Shown here in pieces: positions 9,788 to 16,670 of a stretch of 64,000 nt of DNA (position 1 is the stretch's first letter; every line of letters starts with the position of its first letter). This DNA is from Mycolicibacterium rhodesiae (GTDB lineage Bacteria; Actinomycetota; Actinomycetes; Mycobacteriales; Mycobacteriaceae). Below the pieces are notes generated by a model that saw nothing but the letters and a program-made list of their open reading frames with translations, did not search any database and was not told the DNA's origin. The stretch lies in contig NZ_MVIH01000009.1 of NCBI RefSeq assembly GCF_002086695.1, forward strand, positions 124,001-188,000. Reading direction: 5' to 3'. The position numbers and the translations under genes are program-made.

Positions 9788-11122
9788 ATGACATACACCC
9801 AAGACGACCGTGCCCGCCTCGGCCTGCGCGAGTCAGCGACCTTCGATCGCGCGACGATCGCGGGCATCCAGCGAGCCGCCGACACCGGTATCTACGACAT
9901 TCGCGGCTGGGGCGCCAAACGGGCACTCCCCCACTTCGACGACCTGTTGTTCCTCGGCGCATCGATGTCGCGCTACCCGCTGGAGGGCTACCGCGAGCGG
10001 TGCGGCACCGACGTCGTGCTCGGCGACCGTCACGCCAAACACCCTCTGCACCTGGATATTCCGGTGACAATCGCCGGCATGTCGTTCGGCGCACTGTCCG
10101 GGCCTGCCAAGGAGGCGCTCGGACGCGGTGCCAGCGAGGTCGGTACCTCGACCACCACCGGTGACGGCGGTATGACTCCGGAAGAACGCGGGCAGTCCAA
10201 ATATCTGGTGTATCAGTACCTTCCGTCGCGGTACGGGATGAACCCCGACGATCTCCGCAAGGCCGACGCCATCGAGGTGGTGCTCGGTCAGGGCGCCAAA
10301 CCCGGCGGTGGCGGAATGCTGCTGGGGCAAAAGATCTCCGAACGGGTGGCAGCCATGCGTACCCTGCCCCAAGGCATCGACCAGCGCTCCGCCTGCCGAC
10401 ACCCGGATTGGACCGGACCCGACGACCTGACCATCAAGATCAACGAACTGCGCGAGCTCACCGACTGGGAGAAGCCGATCTACGTCAAGGTCGGTGCCAC
10501 CCGCACCTACTACGACGTGAAGCTGGCGGTGGCGGCGGGCGCCGACGTGGTCGTCGTCGACGGCATGCAGGGCGGTACCGCCGCCACCCAGGACGTGTTC
10601 ATCGAGCATGTCGGCATCCCGACCCTCGCCGCGGTTCCGCAGGCGGTGCAGGCGCTCTCCGAACTGGGGGTCCACCGCAAGGTGCAGCTGATCGTGTCGG
10701 GCGGTGTTCGCACCGGCGCCGACGTCGCCAAAGCGATGGCTCTGGGTGCCGACGCAGTGGCGATCGGCACCGCGGCGCTGATCGCGTTGGGCGACAACGA
10801 CCCGAAGTATGCCGCTGAATACGAAAAGCTCGGCAGCGCAGCCGGTTTCTACGACGACTTCCAAGACGGCCGAGATCCGGCCGGGATCAGCACCCAGGAT
10901 CCGGAGCTTGCGGCCCGCCTCGACCCGATCGAGGGTGGCCGCCGCCTGGCCAATTACCTGCGTGTGCTGACCATGGAGGCTCAGACCATCGCGCGCGCGT
11001 GCGGTAAGGCCCACCTGCTGCACCTGGAACCCGAGGACCTCGTCGCGGTCACCATCGAAGCTGCGGCGATGGCGCGGGTTCCACTGGCGGGGACGTCGTG
11101 GATTCCCGGGGCGGGACTGTGA
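9788..11122 (+). CDS. FMN-dependent glutamate synthase-like catalytic subunit (MgsC/GlxD-like)
   Basis: A 444-residue FMN barrel. Core motifs are PVTIAGMSFGALSGPAKEAL, TTTGDGGMTPEE, GAKPGGGGMLLGQKI, the YVKVGAT strand, VVDGMQGGTAATQD, and the phosphate loop IVSGGVRTGADVAKAMALGADAVAIGTA. In glutamate synthase this domain uses 2-oxoglutarate and ammonia. In N-methylglutamate synthase it uses glutamate and methylamine. The segment that should hold the three [3Fe-4S] cysteines reads FYDDFQDGRDPAGISTQDP, without cysteines, so the cluster is probably missing. The ATG abuts the previous stop codon. The GTGA at 11119-11122 overlaps it with the next gene. Confidence 0.85.
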   Translation: MTYTQDDRARLGLRESATFDRATIAGIQRAADTGIYDIRGWGAKRALPHFDDLLFLGASMSRYPLEGYRERCGTDVVLGDRHAKHPLHLDIPVTIAGMSFGALSGPAKEALGRGASEVGTSTTTGDGGMTPEERGQSKYLVYQYLPSRYGMNPDDLRKADAIEVVLGQGAKPGGGGMLLGQKISERVAAMRTLPQGIDQRSACRHPDWTGPDDLTIKINELRELTDWEKPIYVKVGATRTYYDVKLAVAAGADVVVVDGMQGGTAATQDVFIEHVGIPTLAAVPQAVQALSELGVHRKVQLIVSGGVRTGADVAKAMALGADAVAIGTAALIALGDNDPKYAAEYEKLGSAAGFYDDFQDGRDPAGISTQDPELAARLDPIEGGRRLANYLRVLTMEAQTIARACGKAHLLHLEPEDLVAVTIEAAAMARVPLAGTSWIPGAGL

Positions 11123-12306
11123 CCGAGACCGCCGATGTCGTCATCGTCGGTGGCGGCATCGAGGGCTGTGCCGCCGCCTGGGCGCTGAGCCAGCGCGGGA
11201 TCACTGATGTCGTTGTCCTCGAACGTAATACCGTCGGCTCCGGGATGACCGGCAAGTCGAGCGGGATTGTGCGTTGCCACTACGGGGTGAGTTCTCTGGC
11301 CGCGATGGCCACCGTCGGGTTGGAGGTGTTCGAAAAGGCGGACGAGATTTTTGGCGACGACATCGGCTTCCGCCAAACGGGATACGTCGTCGGTGTCGGC
11401 GAACCCAACGTCGAATCCTTGCGCCTCAGCATGGCCGCGCAGCGAGCGGTCGGCGTGCAGACCGAGGAGATCGACGCCGCTGACGTGGCGCGGTTGTGGC
11501 CGTGGGCCGACCTGTCCCCGTTCGCCGCGTTCGGGTGGGAGCCGCGTGGCGGGTACGGCGACGCCTACCAGACCGCCCAGGCGTTCGCTCTCTCCGCCCG
11601 GGCGAGCGGTGTGCGAATCCGCCAGGGCGCCACGGTCACCGGGCTGCTGACCGACGGTGACACCGTCACCGGGGTGGCGCTGGCCGACGGCAGCCAGATC
11701 AGCGCGGGCCGCGTCGTCGTCGCCACCGGGGTATGGACCCAGCCATTCCTGGCCCCCTATGGGGTCGACGTGCCGATCCGGGTGGTCCGCGAACAGATCG
11801 TGATGATCTCTCCCGGGGTCGACCTCGGACCAGTGCCGGTGTTCTCCGATCTGGTGTCACTGCAATACGTACGCCCCGAGGTCGGCGGTGACGTGCTGTT
11901 CGGCAACAGTGACCTGTCCGATGTGCTCACCGCCGATCCCGACGACTACCTCAACCGGGCCACCGAAGACTTCATCGATCTCACCGTCGACAAGGTCGGC
12001 ACCCGGTTTCCCGGCTTCACCGACGCGGCCATCACCTCGAGCTATGCCGGGTGCTACGACGTCACCCCGGACTGGAATCCGGTCATCTCGGCCGCCGGCC
12101 GCGACGGGCTGTTCGTGGCCGCCGGCTTCAGCGGTCACGGGTTCAAGATCGCGCCGGCCGTCGGGCGCCTGGTCGCCGACCTGCTCGTCGATGGCCACAG
12201 CAGCGATCCGCGGATACCCGAGACCGATTTCCGGCTGTCCCGCTTCGCTGAAGGGGAGCTACTGAAGAGCCCGTATCCGTATGTCGGTGCGGGGCAGATG
12301 CGATAG
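11119..12306 (+). CDS. FAD-dependent amine oxidoreductase (DAO/sarcosine-oxidase-beta-like)
   Basis: A 395-residue flavoenzyme with the N-terminal ADP-binding motif DVVIVGGGIEGCAAAWALSQRG, a KSSGIVRCHYG segment like that of sarcosine/dimethylglycine dehydrogenases, VVVATGVWTQPFLAPYG, and the C-terminal FAD motif GLFVAAGFSGHGFKIAPAVGRLVADLL. Such enzymes oxidise secondary or tertiary amino acids. Next to N-methylglutamate-synthase-like genes, the likely substrate is N-methylglutamate, which would release formaldehyde and glutamate. Methylotrophs use a four-subunit dehydrogenase (MgdABCD) there and no other subunits are present here. The GTG start at 11119 overlaps the upstream stop. Confidence 0.8.
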   Translation: MTETADVVIVGGGIEGCAAAWALSQRGITDVVVLERNTVGSGMTGKSSGIVRCHYGVSSLAAMATVGLEVFEKADEIFGDDIGFRQTGYVVGVGEPNVESLRLSMAAQRAVGVQTEEIDAADVARLWPWADLSPFAAFGWEPRGGYGDAYQTAQAFALSARASGVRIRQGATVTGLLTDGDTVTGVALADGSQISAGRVVVATGVWTQPFLAPYGVDVPIRVVREQIVMISPGVDLGPVPVFSDLVSLQYVRPEVGGDVLFGNSDLSDVLTADPDDYLNRATEDFIDLTVDKVGTRFPGFTDAAITSSYAGCYDVTPDWNPVISAAGRDGLFVAAGFSGHGFKIAPAVGRLVADLLVDGHSSDPRIPETDFRLSRFAEGELLKSPYPYVGAGQMR

Positions 12307-12313
12307 TGCGCTT

Positions 12314-12955
12314 GTGACCGATCTGCTCCGCAACCAATCGGGGACCGCCCGCGATCGCGACCCGCACGAGCCGGTCGCGGATGTGGAGTTCGAGACCGCG
12401 ATCGCTCGCAACGTGCGGCAGCTACGCCAGCAGCTGGGGCTCTCCGTCGCCGACATGGCGAGCCGGGTCGGCATCTCGAAGGCGATGATGAGCAAGATCG
12501 AGAACGTTCAGACCTCACCGAGCCTGTCCACGCTGGCCTTGTTGGCCAAGGGTTTTGACGTGCCGGTGAGCACGCTGTTCCGTGGCGCCGACGTGGAGCG
12601 GCCGGCAGCGTTCGTCAAAGCGGGCACCGGGGCGCGGATCGTGCGCAACGGCACGAAGGCCGGTCACGAGTACGAACTGCTCGGATCGCTGCGCGGCGAG
12701 CACAAGCGGCTGGAATGCCTGCTGGTCACACTGTCGGAGAAGAGCACGACCTATCCCCTGTTCCAGCATCCCGGCACGGAGTTCATCTACGTACTCGAAG
12801 GCGTCATGGACTACGCCCACAGCCGCTCGGTGTACCGGCTGCATCCCGGCGATTCATTGCAGATCGACGGTGAGGGCGCGCACGGTCCCGCGGATCTGAT
12901 CGAGGTGCCGATCCGATTCCTATCGGTTATCGCGTTTCCCGATTCCCAGGTCTAG
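12314..12955 (+). CDS. XRE-family regulator with C-terminal cupin domain
   Basis: A 213-residue DNA-binding protein. The helix-turn-helix (about 28-82) reads NVRQLRQQLGLSVADMASRVGISKAMMSKIEN followed by SLSTLALLAKGF. The C-terminal cupin (about 115-205) shows HPGTEFIYVLEGVMDY and YRLHPGDSLQIDGEGAHGP. Cupin-XRE proteins usually sense a small molecule and control the operon they sit in, so this is the probable local regulator of the amine genes. The start could be GTG at 12314 or an upstream ATG at 12281 that overlaps the oxidoreductase gene. No clear ribosome-binding site decides it. The last 29 bp overlap the convergent secreted-protein gene. Confidence 0.85.
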   Translation: MTDLLRNQSGTARDRDPHEPVADVEFETAIARNVRQLRQQLGLSVADMASRVGISKAMMSKIENVQTSPSLSTLALLAKGFDVPVSTLFRGADVERPAAFVKAGTGARIVRNGTKAGHEYELLGSLRGEHKRLECLLVTLSEKSTTYPLFQHPGTEFIYVLEGVMDYAHSRSVYRLHPGDSLQIDGEGAHGPADLIEVPIRFLSVIAFPDSQV

Positions 12956-13814
12956 CCGACTGGCCCTTGCCGTCCGAGGTCACCTTTCGGACCTCGGAGC
13001 CGGCGGCTTTGCGCGTCGCGCCGGGCCGCTTGCCGCCGCTGGGTACCACGGTCTGCTGCGCGCCGGGGACCAGCCGTGACCGTCGGCTCTGGCCGACCGC
13101 CGACGTCCCGGCCTCCGACGGCGAAGCGGCGGCGGACGGAGTTGACTGCGCGGACTGCGTCGGTGCACCGGCAGCGGCGGGCTGCGGAGACTCGGCGGGC
13201 GGCGTGATCTGCAGCGCTTTGGCGATCGACGGCCCGACCGACAACAGGTAGCCGAGCGGGCCGGGATTCAGCAGTCCGAAGGCCAGCTGAAAGAGCGGGG
13301 TCGAGCAGCAGTTGAATGTGGTGTTGAGGTAGACCGCGGGTGCATCGATGAACGCCTGCAGCACGGTCTGCGGGGTGGACGGGTACTTGGCGGTGTCGGC
13401 GATGAGCTGCACGATCATGACGCCGGGAGCGATGAACGGGCCGATCAGGCTGAGCGGCGCCATCACCGCGAGGGTCGCGATGACGCCGGCCACCGCTGCG
13501 GCGTGATCACCCATCGTCTGCGCGATCTTCAGCGGGGTGCCCCCGTCCTGCCCGGCGAGCCAGTGCGAATAGGTGGTGAAGTTCTTCGCCACCTGGGTCA
13601 GGATCGGCGCAGGCGGGTAATTGGCGACCAGCGAGACGAGATTGGCCAGGTCGGCCGCGACATTCGTCTGCAGGGTCTGCCACACGCCGGTGAGGGCGAC
13701 CGGGACGGCCCGCGTGGCAGGTGCCGGATGGACGGGCAGCGGCGCCAGCGCGATGGTCGCGGCGGCGGTCACCGACACCCCGGCCGCGAGGACGGAGCGA
13801 ACACTCAATTCCAC
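12927..13814 (-). CDS. Secreted protein with hydrophobic core and basic tail, unknown function
   Basis: A 295-residue protein from a GTG at 13812-13814. It has a signal peptide (VLAAGVSVTAAATIALAPLPVHPAPA), a hydrophobic middle region (about 105-150: VAGVIATLAVMAPLSLIGPFIAPGVM) and a Pro/Ala/Ser/Gln-rich linker leading to a basic C-terminus rich in Arg, Lys and Gly. The middle resembles the hydrophobic extension of large mycobacterial PE-like and secreted proteins (WQTLQTNVAADLANLVSLVANYP), for which no activity is known. It converges on the XRE-cupin gene and diverges from leuA. Confidence 0.65.
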   Translation of the reverse strand: MELSVRSVLAAGVSVTAAATIALAPLPVHPAPATRAVPVALTGVWQTLQTNVAADLANLVSLVANYPPAPILTQVAKNFTTYSHWLAGQDGGTPLKIAQTMGDHAAAVAGVIATLAVMAPLSLIGPFIAPGVMIVQLIADTAKYPSTPQTVLQAFIDAPAVYLNTTFNCCSTPLFQLAFGLLNPGPLGYLLSVGPSIAKALQITPPAESPQPAAAGAPTQSAQSTPSAAASPSEAGTSAVGQSRRSRLVPGAQQTVVPSGGKRPGATRKAAGSEVRKVTSDGKGQSARPGNRETR

Positions 13815-13894
13815 GAATAACCCCCGATCACGGCTTGCGACGTCGTCAATTTACCCTGCCAGCGAATACTTGGTTCCGGTATTGAACTCGCGCT

Positions 13895-13923
13895 TTGGCC
13901 TGGTGGGGCAACCGGAGTACAGT
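13895..13923 (+). promoter_or_regulatory. Probable leuA promoter
   Basis: TACAGT at 13918-13923 fits a mycobacterial -10 box. TTGGCC at 13895-13900 lies 17 bp upstream as a weak -35. Starting about eight bases after the -10 box would put the RNA 5' end on the GTG of the leader peptide at 13932, so that peptide would be translated leaderless. Inferred from motif spacing. Confidence 0.5.
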
Positions 13924-13931
13924 ACGGACTT

Positions 13932-13973
13932 GTGCAGCGGGTGCTCCTCCTCGGACGCCGCGACGGGGTCTGA
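13932..13973 (+). CDS. leuA leader peptide with three tandem leucine codons
   Basis: A 13-codon reading frame, VQRVLLLGRRDGV, with three consecutive CTC leucine codons, followed at once by hairpins and then leuA. Short leucine-rich peptides ahead of leuA are the hallmark of ribosome-mediated attenuation in actinobacteria. When charged tRNA-Leu is scarce the ribosome would stall on the CTC run and change the folding of the downstream RNA. No good Shine-Dalgarno is present, which fits a leaderless start. Confidence 0.7.
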   Translation: MQRVLLLGRRDGV

Positions 13974-14002
13974 TCCAGACTGGCTTCCCGTCGCGGGTGT
14001 TT
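13959..14002 (+). terminator. leuA attenuator hairpin
   Basis: A perfect 9-bp stem (13959-13967 with 13987-13995) encloses a second perfect 5-bp hairpin (13968-13972 with 13976-13980), and a short GGTGTTT follows. The left arm overlaps the end of the leader peptide, so a ribosome finishing that peptide would cover it. This is the arrangement needed for attenuation. The competing antiterminator fold was not identified. Confidence 0.6.
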
Positions 14003-14048
14003 CGCGATGCGCCGGTCTGAATCCAATCCAAGACACCCGGAGCCAATC

Positions 14049-15884
14049 GTGACCACCCACAAGCCGTCCTTTGATTCAGTGGACGCCTACGTATCTGCCC
14101 GCACCATCTCCACCCCCGCCGGCCCGCGACGCGACGGCCAGCCTTCGTGGAACACCCAGCGCAATTCGTCGATGCCGGTCGACCGGTACCGCTCGTTCGC
14201 CGCTGAAGTCGAACCCGTCACCTTGGCCGACCGCACCTGGCCCGACAAGGTCATCGAGCACGCGCCGCTGTGGTGTGCGGTCGACCTGCGCGACGGCAAC
14301 CAAGCCCTGATCGATCCGATGAGCCCGGCCCGCAAGCGCCGCATGTTCGAGCTGTTGGTCAACATGGGCTACAAGGAGATCGAGGTCGGTTTCCCCTCGG
14401 CCAGCCAGACCGATTTCGACTTCGTCCGCGAGATCATCGAGCAGGGCGCGATCCCTGACGACGTCACCATCCAGGTGCTGACGCAGTGCCGCCCGGAGCT
14501 GATCACCCGCACCTTTGAGGCCTGCGCAGGAGCGCCGCGAGCGATCGTGCACTTCTACAATTCGACGTCGATCCTGCAGCGCCGCGTGGTGTTCCGAGCC
14601 GATCGCGAGGCCGTCAAGAAGATCGCCACCGACGGCGCCCGACTGTGCGTGGACGAAGCGGCGAAATACCCCGACACACAATGGCGATTCGAGTACTCCC
14701 CCGAGTCCTACACGGGCACCGAGTTGGAGTACGCGGTCGAGGTCTGCAACGCCGTTGCCGAGATCGTGCAACCCACCCCGGACGTGCCGCTGATCGTGAA
14801 TCTGCCTGCGACTGTCGAGATGGCCACTCCCAACGTGTATGCCGACTCGATCGAATGGATGCACCGGCACTTGACCCCGCGGGACTCGATCATCCTGAGC
14901 CTGCACCCGCACAACGACCGCGGAACCGCAGTCGCCGCAGCAGAATTGGGCTACCAGGCCGGCGCCGACCGGATCGAGGGTTGCCTGTTCGGCAACGGTG
15001 AGCGCACCGGCAACGTCTGCCTGGTGACGCTGGGGCTGAACCAGTTCTCCCGCGGTGTGGATCCGCAGATCGACTTCTCCAACATCGACGAGATTCGTCG
15101 CACCGTCGAGTACTGCAACCAGCTGCCCGTGCACGAGCGCCACCCCTATGGCGGCGACCTGGTGTACACCGCATTCTCCGGCAGCCACCAGGACGCCATC
15201 AACAAGGGCCTGGACGCGATGAAAGTTGCTGCCGACGAGGCGGATTCGGACGTCGACGACATCCTGTGGCAGGTCCCCTACCTGCCGATCGATCCCAAAG
15301 ACGTCGGCCGCACCTACGAGGCTGTCATCCGGGTCAACTCGCAGTCCGGGAAGGGCGGCGTCGCCTACATCATGAAGGCCGACCACGGACTGGTGCTGCC
15401 GCGCCGGCTGCAGATCGAGTTCTCCCAGGCCATTCAGGCGATCACCGACGGTGAGGGCGGCGAGGTGTCGCCCAAGGAGATGTGGGACGCGTTCGCCGAC
15501 GAATACCTGTCCCCGATTCGTCCGTTGGAGCGCATCCGCCAGAAGGTGGTCGGCGCCGAGGTCGACGGTGGTATCGACGTGATCGAGGCCGTCGTCAAGA
15601 TCGACGGCACCGAGACCGAAATCACCGGACAGGGCAACGGACCGCTGGCCGCGTTCGTCGACGCTTTGGGCACAGTCGGTTTCGACGTCAGCGTGCTGGA
15701 CTATTCCGAGCATGCGATGTCGGCCGGTGAAGAGGCCGCTGCGGCTGCCTACGTCGAAGCGTCCATCGGCGGGCGCACGGTATGGGGCGTCGGCATCGCG
15801 ACGTCGATCACCACCGCATCACTGCGGGCTGTCGTCTCGGCCGTCAATCGTGCGGCCCGGATCGGTGTTGTCCCAACGACTTAA
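14049..15884 (+). CDS. leuA: 2-isopropylmalate synthase
   Basis: Condenses acetyl-CoA with 2-ketoisovalerate, the first committed step of leucine synthesis. The 611-residue protein has the catalytic barrel (WCAVDLRDGNQALIDPM at about 73-89, metal ligands in LSLHPHNDRGTA, GNGERTGNVCLVTLGLN) and the C-terminal leucine-sensing LeuA dimer domain. The GTG at 14049 matches the usual MTT/VTT-type actinobacterial N-terminus. The M. tuberculosis enzyme carries tandem 19-residue repeats near the C-terminus. They are absent here, where AAAYVEASIGGRTVWGVGIA runs through directly. Expression is probably controlled by the leader upstream. Confidence 0.96.
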   Translation: MTTHKPSFDSVDAYVSARTISTPAGPRRDGQPSWNTQRNSSMPVDRYRSFAAEVEPVTLADRTWPDKVIEHAPLWCAVDLRDGNQALIDPMSPARKRRMFELLVNMGYKEIEVGFPSASQTDFDFVREIIEQGAIPDDVTIQVLTQCRPELITRTFEACAGAPRAIVHFYNSTSILQRRVVFRADREAVKKIATDGARLCVDEAAKYPDTQWRFEYSPESYTGTELEYAVEVCNAVAEIVQPTPDVPLIVNLPATVEMATPNVYADSIEWMHRHLTPRDSIILSLHPHNDRGTAVAAAELGYQAGADRIEGCLFGNGERTGNVCLVTLGLNQFSRGVDPQIDFSNIDEIRRTVEYCNQLPVHERHPYGGDLVYTAFSGSHQDAINKGLDAMKVAADEADSDVDDILWQVPYLPIDPKDVGRTYEAVIRVNSQSGKGGVAYIMKADHGLVLPRRLQIEFSQAIQAITDGEGGEVSPKEMWDAFADEYLSPIRPLERIRQKVVGAEVDGGIDVIEAVVKIDGTETEITGQGNGPLAAFVDALGTVGFDVSVLDYSEHAMSAGEEAAAAAYVEASIGGRTVWGVGIATSITTASLRAVVSAVNRAARIGVVPTT

Positions 15885-15894
15885 GGAGTAGGTC

Positions 15895-16281
15895 ATGGAC
15901 TGGGGTTCGACGTGGGATTTCCTGTGGCACTTTCTGATCATTTTCGCCTGGATCGCCTATCTGCTGGTGCTGTTCCAGATCCTGGTGGACCTGTTCTGGC
16001 GTGACCACACGACATCCGGCTGGATCAAGGCAGTCTGGGTGATCTTCCTGATCGTGTTCCCATGGCTGACCGCGCTGGTCTACCTGATCGCACGCGGTCA
16101 GGGCATGACCGAACGGGCGCGGGAAGCCGCGATGGCCGCGAAGAAGGACACCGACGCCTACATTCGGGAAGCTGCCGGGCGTTCTCCCGCACAGGAGATC
16201 GAGCACGCCAAGCAGCTACTGGATGCCGGGACCATTTCCCCACAGGAGTTCGAGTCGCTGAAGGCCAAGGCCCTCAGTTAG
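15895..16281 (+). CDS. PLDc_N / SHOCT-domain membrane protein
   Basis: A 128-residue protein with two membrane helices (about 8-30 and 44-66; the loop WRDHTTSGWIKAVWVIFLIVFP is typical of the phospholipase D N-terminal-type membrane module) and a C-terminal SHOCT motif (AQEIEHAKQLLDAGTISPQEFESLKAKAL). SHOCT regions are short oligomerisation-type segments. There is no phospholipase catalytic domain. AAGGAG stands 7 bases before the ATG. It lies 10 bp after leuA and may be co-transcribed. Role unknown, likely in the envelope. Confidence 0.8.
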   Translation: MDWGSTWDFLWHFLIIFAWIAYLLVLFQILVDLFWRDHTTSGWIKAVWVIFLIVFPWLTALVYLIARGQGMTERAREAAMAAKKDTDAYIREAAGRSPAQEIEHAKQLLDAGTISPQEFESLKAKALS

Positions 16282-16308
16282 TTCGAGAACACCGCATCGA
16301 GCACGCGG

Positions 16309-16347
16309 TCGACCAGCCCGGCCGGGCATACCCGTCGGGCTGGTCGA
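16309..16347. terminator. Bidirectional hairpin between convergent genes
   Basis: A perfect 12-bp inverted repeat (16309-16320 with 16336-16347) with a 15-base loop fills the gap between the SHOCT gene and the convergent small secreted gene, touching the stop codon of the latter. It is placed to end transcription from both sides. There is no T-run. Confidence 0.6.
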
Positions 16348-16551
16348 TCAGGGCACCGCAGGCACCATTGTCGTGGTCACCGCCCCGGAAACCTCCGCAG
16401 GCGGTGGCGGGGTGGGGGTGGGGAATTTCGACTCCTGACCCGAATCGGCCGTGGTGTGGGTGGTGGCGGTGCCGGCACCATCGGTGACGGCGAACAACGC
16501 GAGCATCGCGATCGCCACCGCACCCATCGCCGCGGTGAGTGTCTTGTTCAT
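16348..16551 (-). CDS. Small secreted or membrane-anchored Thr/Pro-rich protein
   Basis: A 67-residue protein beginning MNKTLTAAMGAVAIAMLALFAVT, a signal peptide or anchor, followed by a Thr/Ala/Pro-rich tail with PTPTPPPPAE. AGGAGG seven bases upstream of this ATG (16549-16551) favours it over a longer frame from 16608. Small proline-rich exported proteins are common in mycobacteria. No function can be given. Confidence 0.6.
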   Translation of the reverse strand: MNKTLTAAMGAVAIAMLALFAVTDGAGTATTHTTADSGQESKFPTPTPPPPAEVSGAVTTTMVPAVP

Positions 16552-16670
16552 CTTCAGCCTCCTGCCAACAATGCTGTCAGTGGCCCCAACTCGACAGAAC
16601 GCCAACATATTTCGCCTGAAGCCCCGCCTCAGCGTCTTGGCGACAGATACACAGGATCCTGCGAGGGTTG

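Noticed and set aside
13881..13898. ATTGAACTCGCGCTTTG upstream of leuA as a third copy of the 55-bp repeat
   Set aside because: Only the first nine bases match and no second arm follows; likely chance.
14076..15713. Long minus-strand frame of 545 codons opposite leuA
   Set aside because: Shadow frame; leuA is certain and the translation has no domain pattern.
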